A stretch of 64,000 bases of DNA from Bacillota bacterium (lineage in GTDB: Bacteria > Bacillota > Bacilli > Desulfuribacillales > Desulfuribacillaceae): assembly GCA_023388635.1 (NCBI GenBank), contig JAEWFW010000043.1, positions 62,001 through 126,000 of the forward strand. The letters run 5' to 3'. The position numbers and the translations under genes are program-made. Numbering within the stretch: the first letter of the stretch is position 1; the number at the start of each line of letters is the position of its first letter. The notes under the pieces are model-generated. The model was given only the letters and a program-made list of their open reading frames with translations. It searched no databases and was not told the DNA's origin. This document shows, piece after piece, positions 51,309 to 60,358 of this stretch.

Positions 51309-52508
51309 TTACTTATCCTTATTCACCATTGCGTAGACTTTTGTCGGAAGTCCCCACAATTTGATAAATCCAACAGCCGCATCGTGATCAAATGCGTCAC
51401 CTGCTTTGTATGTTGCCAATTCGTGATTGTACAACGACTGCGCAGATTTTCTGCCGACAACAAAGGATGTCCCTTTATGGAGTTTTACCCGAGCAACGCC
51501 GGTAACTGTTTTTTGTGTTTCTTTTATAAAAGCATCTAGTGCATCTCTCAATGAAGAGTACCATAGACCGTCATAGATCATTTGTGTATACTTTTGTTCA
51601 ATGGTTGGTTTAAATTGAATGACTTCTTTCGGCAATGTCAAAAATTCAATTTCTTTATGTGCTTGAATCAATACCATCGCTGCCGGAGCTTCGTACACTT
51701 CACGTGATTTAATACCAATCAAACGATTTTCCACGTGGTCAATCCGCCCAATCCCGTGCTTTCCTGCGATAGCATTTAATTGAGGAATCAATTCGTGCAA
51801 CGGTAATTTCTCTCCATTTAAAGAGACTGGCACACCTTCGACAAATTCGATTTCAATATATTCCGCTTCTTCCGGTGCTTCTGCCACAGCGTTTGTCCAA
51901 CCAAAAGCAGCTTCCGGTGCTTCTGCCCAAGGATCTTCCAAAACGCCGCATTCGCAGCTGCGTCCCCAGAAATTCTCATCAATACTGAACGGATTCTCTT
52001 TCGTAATTGGAACAGGGATTCCCCGCTCTTGCGCGTATTGAATTTGCTCTTCCCTGGACATCGCCCATTCACGAACAGGTGCAATAATTTTCAAATCAGG
52101 GTTCAAAGCTGTCACCGACACGTCAAAACGCACTTGGTCGTTTCCTTTTCCCGTGCATCCGTGTGCAACCGCTACCGCACCTTCTTTTTCAGCGATTTCC
52201 ACTAATTTCTTTGAGATCAACGGACGGGACAACGCTGCTGATAACGGATACTTTGATTCATACAGTGAATTTGCCTGCAATGCCGGCAATGCGAAATTAT
52301 ACGCAAATTCTTCCCGCGCATCAATACTGTAAGAAGCCACGGCTCCAATCGTCAATGCCTTTTCTCTGACAAACTCCAAATCCTTACCTTCCCCGACATC
52401 CAGTCCTACAGCTACTACATCGTAATTGTACTTTTCCTGCAACCATTTAATTGCCACCGAAGTGTCAAGACCTCCGGAATATGCCAAGATAATTTTTTCT
52501 TTACTCAT
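51309..52508 (-). CDS. argG: Argininosuccinate synthase
   Basis: Joins citrulline and aspartate using ATP. The PP-loop SGGLDTSVAIKWL is at the N terminus (ILAYSGGLDTS), followed by AVAHGCTGKGNDQVRFD and ENFWGRSCECG. The product is 399 residues. The start is ATG 52508 (AAGGG 11 bases away) or TTG 52514 (5 bases away); I kept the ATG. A 172-base spacer from argF holds a palindrome and motif shared with other arg control regions, so separate expression of argGH is possible. Confidence 0.97.
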   Translation of the reverse strand: MSKEKIILAYSGGLDTSVAIKWLQEKYNYDVVAVGLDVGEGKDLEFVREKALTIGAVASYSIDAREEFAYNFALPALQANSLYESKYPLSAALSRPLISKKLVEIAEKEGAVAVAHGCTGKGNDQVRFDVSVTALNPDLKIIAPVREWAMSREEQIQYAQERGIPVPITKENPFSIDENFWGRSCECGVLEDPWAEAPEAAFGWTNAVAEAPEEAEYIEIEFVEGVPVSLNGEKLPLHELIPQLNAIAGKHGIGRIDHVENRLIGIKSREVYEAPAAMVLIQAHKEIEFLTLPKEVIQFKPTIEQKYTQMIYDGLWYSSLRDALDAFIKETQKTVTGVARVKLHKGTSFVVGRKSAQSLYNHELATYKAGDAFDHDAAVGFIKLWGLPTKVYAMVNKDK

Positions 52509-52577
52509 TGCCAATTCATCCCTTCTCGATCATTTTCATGTTTTTCATCAAGCGAGTATCAGCTAATAAAAGCACAA

Positions 52578-52597
52578 CCTGATACTAAGAACTTTTG
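52578..52597. repeat. CTGATAC-type motif before argG, shared with argF
   Basis: CCTGATACTAAGAACTTTTG here and CCTGATACCAAAAACTTTG before argF (53649-53667) agree over most of their length. Here a second CAG-type half, GTATCAG at 52556-52562, forms an inverted repeat with CTGATAC. Confidence 0.55.
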
Positions 52598-52641
52598 TTT
52601 ATATAATAGAATACACTCAATATTCGTACAGAACAACTATT

Positions 52642-52661
52642 TTATACTTTATAACGTATAA
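52642..52661. promoter_or_regulatory. Palindrome TTATAC-N8-GTATAA in the argF-argG spacer
   Basis: Same sequence, arm length and spacing as the core of the argC operator (62718-62737). It lies 20 bases after the argF stop, upstream of argG. Candidate binding site of an arginine regulator. Confidence 0.5.
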
Positions 52662-52680
52662 TTCGATTGTATATCGTGAA

Positions 52681-53619
52681 TTATAATCCGCCCATACATG
52701 CGACGAGAATTGCTTTCTGTGCATGCAGGCGGTTTTCCGCCTGATCGAAAATGACCGAATGTGCGCCATCGATAACGCCTGCCGATACCTCTTCGCCTCT
52801 ATGTGCTGGAAGACAATGGAGAAACAGATAATCCGCTTTAGCATGTCGACACAATTCTTCATTGACTTCGAAGCCTGTAAATTTCTCAACGCGCTCCGCT
52901 TGTTCATCTTCTTGTCCCATGCTTGCCCACACATCGGTGTAAACGACATCGGCATCGCTGACTGCGACCACAGGATCATCTGTAACGACGACCTGCGACC
53001 CATGGGCTTGTGCAAAAATTCTTGCCTGTTCGACAATCTTTTCATCAGGGAAATAGCCTTGCGGTGCTGCCACTGCCACATCCATGCCCATTTTCGCGCA
53101 TCCGATCAAAATGGAGTGTGCCATGTTATTGCCATCGCCCACATATGCCATTTTAAGACCGGCGAGTTTCCCCTTATGTTCGCGCACTGTCAGCAAATCC
53201 GCCATCACTTGGCAAGGATGGTATGTGTCTGTGAGACCGTTAATCACCGGGATATCGGCATGCTCTGCCAATTGCTCTACTTCCTCATGACCGTGCGCCC
53301 GAATCATAATTCCGTCTAAATAGCGTGACAGGACCTTTGCCGTATCATATATTGTCTCACCGCGCCCCAGCTGAATATCGCGATTACTGAGAAACAGCGG
53401 ATATCCGCCCAACTGTACCATGCCCACTTCAAAGGAAACGCGGGTTCTCGTCGACGACTTTTGAAAAATCATCCCCAACGTCTTCCCTGCTAACGGTTTT
53501 TGTGGACCACGGTTCGCCTTAAGGTCAGCTGCCAAATCCAGCAATCCTTCCAATTGTTCTGTCGTAAAATCGGCGAGTTTCAAAAAATCTCTGCCTGCCA
53601 ATGATTTGATTCGTTCCAT
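52681..53619 (-). CDS. argF: Ornithine carbamoyltransferase
   Basis: Makes citrulline from ornithine and carbamoyl phosphate. 312 residues. Carbamoyl-phosphate motif KSSTRTRVSFE is near residue 50, then MIRAHGHEEVE, HPCQVMADLLT, and the ornithine loop FLHCLPAHRGEEV. The start is ATG 53619 with AGGTGAGGG just above; TTG 53625 would be too close to that site. It follows carB by 92 bases that contain a tandem duplication. The anabolic role is inferred from the cluster. Confidence 0.97.
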   Translation of the reverse strand: MERIKSLAGRDFLKLADFTTEQLEGLLDLAADLKANRGPQKPLAGKTLGMIFQKSSTRTRVSFEVGMVQLGGYPLFLSNRDIQLGRGETIYDTAKVLSRYLDGIMIRAHGHEEVEQLAEHADIPVINGLTDTYHPCQVMADLLTVREHKGKLAGLKMAYVGDGNNMAHSILIGCAKMGMDVAVAAPQGYFPDEKIVEQARIFAQAHGSQVVVTDDPVVAVSDADVVYTDVWASMGQEDEQAERVEKFTGFEVNEELCRHAKADYLFLHCLPAHRGEEVSAGVIDGAHSVIFDQAENRLHAQKAILVACMGGL

Positions 53620-53647
53620 ATCCAACCCTCACCTCATATTTGATTTT

Positions 53648-53667
53648 ACCTGATACCAAAAACTTTG
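53648..53667. repeat. CTGATAC-type motif before argF
   Basis: ACCTGATACCAAAAACTTTG, the partner of the motif at 52578-52597 before argG. It lies about 30 bases upstream of the argF start. Confidence 0.5.
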
Positions 53668-53680
53668 CTTATCTGATCGT

Positions 53681-53718
53681 TTACTATTTATTTTATAGCT
53701 TACTATTTATTTTATATC
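53681..53718. repeat. 19-base tandem duplication over the carB stop codon
   Basis: Copies at 53681-53699 and 53700-53718 share TTACTATTTATTTTATA and match at 18 of 19 bases. The carB stop (53712-53714) lies inside the second copy. Confidence 0.9.
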
Positions 53719-56700
53719 TGCTGCAAAAATTGTCCGTTCAAAAACTCTTCCAACGTAAACGGCAAATATTTATCGCGTTCGACAATACTCTGGCACAAGG
53801 CATCTGCCGTATCCAATGCGGTTAAGCATCCGACACCGAATTCCACAGCCATTCTCCGCAGCTTGAAACCGGGTCTTGTCGAATCTTTGCCTAACGTCGG
53901 AATATTGATTACGAGATTGATTTCGCCCCTGCGGAACATCTCACGTATCTGTACGAGCTGCCAAGGCACTGTTTGCACCTCTAACCCGGCATTTTCCAAC
54001 GCCGCTGCTGTGGATGGTGTCGCATACAACCGGAATCCCAGGGAAGCCAATTTGCTGAACAAGGCAATCGCCTGCTCCTTTTCCCTGTTACTGACGGAGC
54101 ACAATACGCCAAGCTGATTCTTGTCGACCGATTCGCGAATATGCCCTGTAGCAAATACTTTTCCCAAAGATCCGACAAAATTTCTCGCCAAGCCCAGAAC
54201 TTCTCCGGTAGATTTCATTTCCGGACCGAGAAAAATATCGACATCACTCATCTTCTCAAAAGAAAATACCGGTGCTTTAACTGCGACAAAATCTTTATGG
54301 GCAACGAGTCCGCTTTGATATCCCATCGATTCGAGCGTCTCTCCCAAACTGACCCTAGTTGCCAACTGCACCAGTGGAATATCGGTCACTTTGCTGATAA
54401 TCGGCACCGTTCGCGAGGCACGCGGATTGACTTCTAACACATATACCGTTTCATTAACGACGACATATTGAATATTAATTAAGCCACGGATTGACATTTC
54501 CCGGGAAATATTTGTCGTATATTGAATTAATCTGTCCATCACCTGTTGACTGACATTTTGTGGTGGATACACAGCCATGCTGTCACCGGAATGCACTCCT
54601 GCACGCTCAATATGCTCAAAAATGCCCGGAATCAGCACTGTCTCGCCATCGGTGACAGCATCAACTTCTACTTCTTTGCCCGGCAAATATTGATCGAGCA
54701 ATACGGGACGTCCCGCAGAAATTTCTACAGCTTCTTGCAGATACCGCACAAGTTCTTGCTGCTCGTGAATTACCTGCATCGCCCTGCCGCCGATAACGTA
54801 TGACGGTCTTGCCATCAGAGGATAGCCGATTTGCTCCGCCACAGCCAACGCTTGTGTAACCGTTTCCGCCATGCCTCCTGCTGTTTGCGGAATTTGTAAT
54901 TGGTCAAGCAGTCTGCGGAATTTATCGCGGTCTTCTGCCAAATCAATGCCCGCCACATCGGTTCCTAAAATCGGCACACCGTATGAAGCTAATCCGTGGG
55001 CGAGATTGATCGCCGTTTGCCCGCCAAATTGCACGAACGCGCCACTGACTCGTTCCTTTTCGACAACATTTAAAACATCTTCCAAGGTCAATGGTTCAAA
55101 ATACAGACGATCGGCAACATTGAAATCCGTACTGACAGTTTCCGGGTTATTGTTAATAATCACCGCTTCATACCCGGCTTGCTTCAATGCCCAAACGGCA
55201 TGTACAGAGCAATAGTCGAACTCAATACCCTGACCGATGCGGATCGGTCCAGAGCCGATGACGAGAATCTTTTGTCTGTTTGACTGTTCCACTTCATCTT
55301 CTCCTGAATAGGTAGAATAGTAGTATGGCGTCGATGCCGGAAACTCTGCCGCACAAGTATCGACGAGTTTATATGCAGGCAAAACCTGCAATTCCTGGCG
55401 TTTGCGGCGTACATCGAGTGCATCGAGTGGATTACCATTGATTCGCTCTCCATCACTCAATATATCTGCAATATACGCATCGGAAAAACCGACTCGTTTC
55501 CATATACGCATTTGCTCAGCAGTTACGTCTTGGAGCGAACATTGTCCGATTTCCTGTTCCCAGCAAACGATATTGTTAATTTTCTCAATAAAAAATGGAT
55601 CGATTTCCGTCAACTGATTAATTTGTTGGACGGTTACACCTTTGCGCAATGCTTCTGCTAAAACAAACAGGCGTAAATCATCAGCCTGCTTTTCCAGTAT
55701 CTGTATGAGCTGCTCTTGCGTCGATTCCGCATATAGTGGATGGCGCAATGTCTGCACTTTGATTTCTAATGAACGTACGGCTTTTAGTAACGCACTTTCC
55801 AATGTTCTGGCAATCGCCATCACTTCTCCGGTGGCTTTCATTTGCGTGCCCAGTTTGCGGTTACCCTCCGGGAATTTGTCAAACGGCCAACGTGGAACTT
55901 TAATGACGACATAGTCCAAAGTAGGCTCGAAACTAGCATAAGTCACTCCGGTAATCGGATTGATAATTTCATCTAAATGCATTCCAATGGCAATTTTTGC
56001 TGCCACTTTGGCAATCGGATAACCGGTCGCTTTAGAAGCCAAGGCACTGGAACGGCTGACCCGCGGATTGACTTCGATGACGCAGTATTCAAAACTGTGG
56101 GGGTGCAATGCCAATTGCACATTGCAGCCGCCTTCAATTTTCAAAGCGCGGATAATATCCAAAGACGCTGTACGCAGCATCTGGTATTCGTAATCAGTGA
56201 GCGTCTGCGAAGGTGCGACAACGATGCTGTCCCCTGTGTGTATGCCCACAGGATCGATATTTTCCATATTGCATATTGTGATGCAAGTGTCATTAGAATC
56301 GCGCATCACTTCATATTCAATTTCTTTCCAACCTTTAATACTCTTTTCAATCAGTACCTGACCGATCGGACTCTGTGACAAACCGCGGCTGACGACTTCC
56401 CGCAATTGATCGTGGTCGTCGACAATTCCGCCTCCTGATCCTCCCATCGTATAGGCTGGACGGATAATTAGCGGAAAGCCGATACGTGCTGCAAATTGTT
56501 CTGCTTCCACGAGATTATCGATAATTTCACTTTCGGGTATCGGTTGACCGATTTCCATCATCAGTGAACGGAACAGATCACGGTCTTCGGCTTTTTTGAT
56601 CGCTTCCAAAGACGTCCCCAGTAATTGCACAGCATACTGCTCCAACACACCCGCTTCCGATAACTTCACCGCCAAGTTCAGTCCTGTCTGACCTCCCAAT

Positions 56701-56966
56701 GTAGGAAGCAGACCATCCGGTCGTTCCCGCTCGATGATCTGTGTGAGTGAACGCACAGTCAGTGGTTCTATATATACTTTGTCTGCAATACCTTGATCGG
56801 TCATAATCGTCGCTGGGTTGCTGTTGACGAGCACAACTTCAATTCCCTCTTCCCGCAATGCATTGCACGCTTGTGTCCCGGCATAATCAAATTCCGCCGC
56901 TTGCCCGATGATAATCGGTCCTGAACCGATGACAAGCACTTTATGAATCGTATCTATTTTCGGCAA
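53712..56966 (-). CDS. carB: Carbamoyl-phosphate synthase large chain
   Basis: Builds carbamoyl phosphate from bicarbonate, ammonia and two ATP. 1084 residues with two homologous ATP-grasp halves. Half 1 opens VLVIGSGPIIIGQAAEFDYA and half 2 near residue 570 opens ILVIGSGPIRIGQGIEFDYC. GGSGGGIVDD and EVNPRVSRSSALASKATGYP mark half 1. The C-terminal MGS-like domain (about 950-1070) holds FRRGEINLVINIPT. The start is TTG 56966, overlapping carA by 13 bases. The arg context suggests the arginine-linked enzyme; a pyrimidine copy may exist elsewhere. Confidence 0.97.
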   Translation of the reverse strand: MPKIDTIHKVLVIGSGPIIIGQAAEFDYAGTQACNALREEGIEVVLVNSNPATIMTDQGIADKVYIEPLTVRSLTQIIERERPDGLLPTLGGQTGLNLAVKLSEAGVLEQYAVQLLGTSLEAIKKAEDRDLFRSLMMEIGQPIPESEIIDNLVEAEQFAARIGFPLIIRPAYTMGGSGGGIVDDHDQLREVVSRGLSQSPIGQVLIEKSIKGWKEIEYEVMRDSNDTCITICNMENIDPVGIHTGDSIVVAPSQTLTDYEYQMLRTASLDIIRALKIEGGCNVQLALHPHSFEYCVIEVNPRVSRSSALASKATGYPIAKVAAKIAIGMHLDEIINPITGVTYASFEPTLDYVVIKVPRWPFDKFPEGNRKLGTQMKATGEVMAIARTLESALLKAVRSLEIKVQTLRHPLYAESTQEQLIQILEKQADDLRLFVLAEALRKGVTVQQINQLTEIDPFFIEKINNIVCWEQEIGQCSLQDVTAEQMRIWKRVGFSDAYIADILSDGERINGNPLDALDVRRKRQELQVLPAYKLVDTCAAEFPASTPYYYSTYSGEDEVEQSNRQKILVIGSGPIRIGQGIEFDYCSVHAVWALKQAGYEAVIINNNPETVSTDFNVADRLYFEPLTLEDVLNVVEKERVSGAFVQFGGQTAINLAHGLASYGVPILGTDVAGIDLAEDRDKFRRLLDQLQIPQTAGGMAETVTQALAVAEQIGYPLMARPSYVIGGRAMQVIHEQQELVRYLQEAVEISAGRPVLLDQYLPGKEVEVDAVTDGETVLIPGIFEHIERAGVHSGDSMAVYPPQNVSQQVMDRLIQYTTNISREMSIRGLINIQYVVVNETVYVLEVNPRASRTVPIISKVTDIPLVQLATRVSLGETLESMGYQSGLVAHKDFVAVKAPVFSFEKMSDVDIFLGPEMKSTGEVLGLARNFVGSLGKVFATGHIRESVDKNQLGVLCSVSNREKEQAIALFSKLASLGFRLYATPSTAAALENAGLEVQTVPWQLVQIREMFRRGEINLVINIPTLGKDSTRPGFKLRRMAVEFGVGCLTALDTADALCQSIVERDKYLPFTLEEFLNGQFLQQI

Positions 56967-58126
56967 AGTAATTCACGCCTTTCTGTATGCAAATCAACCG
57001 CAGTCAAAAATTGCTCAAATATCCCCAAAGAATCCCTCGGTCCCGGACACGCCTCCGGATGGAACTGAACACTGAATGCCGGCAATGATGCATGGCGAAT
57101 GCCCTCGACAGTGCCGTCATTGACATTGACATGGGTCACTATCAAATCTGTTCCTTGCAAAGAGTCTTCTGCGATCATATACCCGTGGTTCTGCGAAGTG
57201 ATATAGACTTTGCCATCGGCGATACTGCGCACAGGATGATTGCCACCCCTATGCCCATAAGGCATTTTAACTGTTCTCGCCCCGAACGCCATGCCTAACA
57301 TTTGATGACCGTAACAAATGCCCATTACAGGATACGTCTCCGCCACCTTACGCAGCTCAGGAACGACACTGACGGATAACGCCATCGGGTCTCCAGGTCC
57401 GTTGGACAGCAAGACACCGTCAGGATTGAGGAGGGTCATTTCTTCAAATGTTGTATTATAAGGAACAATCGTCAAAGTAAAGCCCAATGCCTGCAATGAA
57501 CGGATCATACTCCACTTTAGCCCAAAATCGTAAATGGCGATATGCCTACCGTTACACTGTACATGTTCTCTATTGGTCGTTGCATTTGACGCCGTTGCCG
57601 GTAGTTCGATAAAAATGTTCGTCTTCGTCGATACGTTATGCACCAACTCTGTCGACATATCAGGGAACTGCAAGTTTTCTTGCACGTGATTTTCCTGTAG
57701 ATGTTGCTCCAATAAAATATGCCCTTTCAATGTCCCGTAGGAGCGAATCGTGCGCACCAATTGTCGGGTATCAATATCGGCAAGACCGACAATCCCTTGT
57801 ACACATAAATATTCTTCCAAAGTCATAGTGCTGCGGAAATTGCTGGGAGACGGACAAATTTCACCGACGATAAATCCTGATACATGTGATCGATTCGATT
57901 CGAAATCCTCTTGATTGATGCCATAATTGCCGATCAACGGATATGTCATGATGACAATTTGCCCTGCATAGGAAGGATCGGTCAGCACTTCTTGATATCC
58001 GGTCATCCCAGTATTAAATACAACTTCACCGCATATAGTACCTGCGGCATCCTTAGCTTTTTCCACTGCGCCGATCAATGTTCCTGTAAATGTCATGCCA
58101 TTTTCCAGTACAAGTATTCCTTTCAT
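56954..58126 (-). CDS. carA: Carbamoyl-phosphate synthase small chain
   Basis: Glutaminase subunit that channels ammonia to CarB. 390 residues. The N-terminal domain (1-150) shows VFNTGMTGYQEVLTDPSYAG and GIVGLADIDTRQLVRTIR. The class I amidotransferase domain has the catalytic Cys in MGICYGHQMLG, and His-Glu in VQFHPEACPGP. The ATG is preceded by GGGGGG. It lies 48 bases after argD and overlaps carB. Confidence 0.97.
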   Translation of the reverse strand: MKGILVLENGMTFTGTLIGAVEKAKDAAGTICGEVVFNTGMTGYQEVLTDPSYAGQIVIMTYPLIGNYGINQEDFESNRSHVSGFIVGEICPSPSNFRSTMTLEEYLCVQGIVGLADIDTRQLVRTIRSYGTLKGHILLEQHLQENHVQENLQFPDMSTELVHNVSTKTNIFIELPATASNATTNREHVQCNGRHIAIYDFGLKWSMIRSLQALGFTLTIVPYNTTFEEMTLLNPDGVLLSNGPGDPMALSVSVVPELRKVAETYPVMGICYGHQMLGMAFGARTVKMPYGHRGGNHPVRSIADGKVYITSQNHGYMIAEDSLQGTDLIVTHVNVNDGTVEGIRHASLPAFSVQFHPEACPGPRDSLGIFEQFLTAVDLHTERRELLCRK

Positions 58127-58174
58127 TCGATAGTCCCCCCATTCCGATGTTTGCTTTCCCTTGATGTTATACGC

Positions 58175-59359
58175 TTATTTCGCCGCTTCTAGCGCTACGG
58201 TGAACACCTTCTGTAAAATGTCAAATGCCTGTTCCAGTTCTTCTTTTGTCGTATTCAGAGGCGGTAACATACGCAACGTATTATCTCCTGCTGCCGTCAC
58301 GAGCATCCCGTTTTCTCTGCACAACTTGACAATATCCGCTACAACAATCTTTTGCTGTAACTCGATGCCGGCCAGCATTCCCATACCGCGAATTTCATTG
58401 ATAATTTCTGGAAAATTTCCGTGCAAAACACGCAACTTGTGCTCCAATACCGTACAATTCTCGGATAACCTTTGTTGTATATCAGATTTTTTAAGCTCTT
58501 CTATAATCGTACTCGCTACTGTCGTAGCCAGTGGATTTCCGCCAAATGTCGTCCCGTGGCTCCCCGGAACAAACGCTTGAGCGATCGACTCTTTTGCAAC
58601 ACATGCGCCAATCGGCAGCCCGCCACCGAGACCTTTTGCCAACGTGAAAATATCCGGTTCAAAGTCAAATTGTTGCCAAGCAAATAGCGAACCTGTACGC
58701 CCGATTCCGGTCTGCACTTCGTCAACGATTAGCAGTATCCCATGCTCATCGGCGAGCTTTTTGATCGCAACTAGAAAATCACGGTCGACTACATGGACTC
58801 CGCCTTCCCCTTGGACCAATTCAAACATAATCGCTGCCGTCTGCTCGTTGATCCGCTGTCTCACATCTTCAAGATCATTAAATTTTGCGTAAACAAATCC
58901 AGACGGCAATGGCTGATACCCCTCTTGATATTTCGGTTGTGCCGTCGCTGTAACTGTCGTTAGTGTACGTCCGTGGAATGATTTATAGAATGTTATAATT
59001 TCATGACGATTGTTTCCGCAAACTTTCTGCTGATACCGTCTCGCCAATTTAATAGCCGCTTCATTGGCTTCCGCACCGCTGTTGCAAAAAAACACTTTGC
59101 CATAGCCTGCCTGTTCGACCAGCGCATCAGCCAAAGACTCCTGATGAGGAACTTCAAATAAATTTGAGGTATGAATTAACTGTTCCGCCTGCTGCTGGAT
59201 CGCCCGGACAATCGGTTCATAGCAATGACCAAATTGATTGACAGCGATTCCCGAAGTGTAATCCAGATACTGCCGCCCATCGACATCCCACAAGTAACTT
59301 CCCGATCCTTTGGCAACGGCAATCGGCCAACGATTATAGGTATTCATTACATGACTCAT
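58175..59359 (-). CDS. argD: Acetylornithine aminotransferase
   Basis: PLP-dependent class III aminotransferase that makes N-acetylornithine. 394 residues. Visible are the PLP-site FCNSGAEANEAAIKLAR, the Asp in LIVDEVQTGIGRTG, and the Schiff-base Lys in TLAKGLGGGLPIGA. C-terminal SHGTTFGGNPLA is conserved. ATG overlaps the argB stop (ATGA), after GGGGAGGAAGG, so translation is coupled. Confidence 0.97.
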   Translation of the reverse strand: MSHVMNTYNRWPIAVAKGSGSYLWDVDGRQYLDYTSGIAVNQFGHCYEPIVRAIQQQAEQLIHTSNLFEVPHQESLADALVEQAGYGKVFFCNSGAEANEAAIKLARRYQQKVCGNNRHEIITFYKSFHGRTLTTVTATAQPKYQEGYQPLPSGFVYAKFNDLEDVRQRINEQTAAIMFELVQGEGGVHVVDRDFLVAIKKLADEHGILLIVDEVQTGIGRTGSLFAWQQFDFEPDIFTLAKGLGGGLPIGACVAKESIAQAFVPGSHGTTFGGNPLATTVASTIIEELKKSDIQQRLSENCTVLEHKLRVLHGNFPEIINEIRGMGMLAGIELQQKIVVADIVKLCRENGMLVTAAGDNTLRMLPPLNTTKEELEQAFDILQKVFTVALEAAK

Positions 59360-60234
59360 TGTCCTTCCTCCCCGTCTCCCTCTTTTGTCACCATCGTGCC
59401 GACACCTGTATCGGTCAGCAATTCCAGCAGCAATACATGCTCTTGTCTGCCGTCGACAATATGCGTACGTTTGACTCCTCTAGACAAGGCTTCTAGGCAA
59501 GCCTCTACCTTAGGTACCATGCCGCCGCTGATTTGTCCTTCTTCAATATATCTGGCAATTTCCTTTTCACCGATTGCCGAGATGATTTGCTTGACACCGT
59601 CTTGCTCAATGTATAAACCGGGAACATTTGTCGATAAAATTAGCTTCTCCGCTTTCAACTCTCCGGCAATCGCCGCCGCTGCCGTATCGGCATTGATATT
59701 ATACCGCTGTCCGTGACTATCGACACCGACCGGCGATATCACTGGGATATATCCCTCGGCAATTAAACCGGAAAGCAATGTACAATTGACCGAGACCACT
59801 TCACCGACAAACCCCAAATCGACCGAGGTATTTTCCTTCTTCTTTGCCAAAATCAGTTGACCGTCGATACCGCTCAAACCAATGGCATTGCCACCGAAAG
59901 ACTGCAATTGGGCGACAATCTGTTGATTGATTTTCCCGACAAGTACCATACTGACGGCATCAAGTACAGCATCGTCCGTCACACGCAAGCCGTTGACAAA
60001 TTGTACAGGTACGCTCATCGTTTGCAAGAAATCAGTGATTTCCGGTCCTCCTCCGTGAACGACTACGGGATGGATATTGACTTGTTTCATCATCACCAGA
60101 TCCTGAACGAACGCCGATGCATCTTCTTCCCGCGTACTGCCGCCGTATTTAACGACAACAATCTTTCCCGAAAATCTTTGTATATATGGCAACGCCTCTA
60201 CAAGCACCTGTGCCCGATGCAAAATTGCATTCAT
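59356..60234 (-). CDS. argB: Acetylglutamate kinase, N-terminally extended form
   Basis: Phosphorylates N-acetylglutamate. The product has 292 residues, longer than the roughly 258-residue unregulated enzymes. The extra part is an N-terminal helix (MNAILHRAQVLVEALPYIQR), the feature that in other species builds a hexamer inhibited by arginine. The core shows VVKYGGSTREE, VVVHGGGPEI, NINADTAAAAIAGEL and GGMVPKVEACLEAL. So feedback by arginine is likely, though inferred. ATG follows GGAGGG. It is separated from argJ by a pyrimidine-rich tandem repeat. Confidence 0.95.
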   Translation of the reverse strand: MNAILHRAQVLVEALPYIQRFSGKIVVVKYGGSTREEDASAFVQDLVMMKQVNIHPVVVHGGGPEITDFLQTMSVPVQFVNGLRVTDDAVLDAVSMVLVGKINQQIVAQLQSFGGNAIGLSGIDGQLILAKKKENTSVDLGFVGEVVSVNCTLLSGLIAEGYIPVISPVGVDSHGQRYNINADTAAAAIAGELKAEKLILSTNVPGLYIEQDGVKQIISAIGEKEIARYIEEGQISGGMVPKVEACLEALSRGVKRTHIVDGRQEHVLLLELLTDTGVGTMVTKEGDGEEGQ

Positions 60235-60251
60235 GTCAATTTCCCTCCATG

Positions 60252-60316
60252 TTACTTTCTCTTTTACTTTCTTTTCTACTTTTTACTTTCTCTTCTACTT
60301 ACTTTCTTTTCTACTT
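60252..60316. repeat. Pyrimidine-rich tandem repeat, argJ-argB spacer
   Basis: Two imperfect copies (60252-60281 and 60283-60316) of a stretch beginning TTACTTTCTCTT and ending TTTTCTACTT. The minus strand, which is the mRNA sense, is almost all A and G here, just above the argB ribosome binding site. Confidence 0.8.
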
Positions 60317-60318
60317 AC

Positions 60319-60358
60319 TTTTATATCCGATTTTTTTATGTTCGATTTTATGTCCGAT
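60319..60358. repeat. Three-copy 12-15 base repeat over the argJ stop codon
   Basis: Units TTTTATATCCGAT (60319-60331), TTTTTTATGTTCGAT (60332-60346) and TTTATGTCCGAT (60347-60358). The last unit contains the argJ stop (60348-60350) and its final codons. Confidence 0.8.

Noticed and set aside
52723..53319. 198-codon plus-strand frame opposite argF
   Set aside because: Cys/His-rich shadow translation; no start signals.
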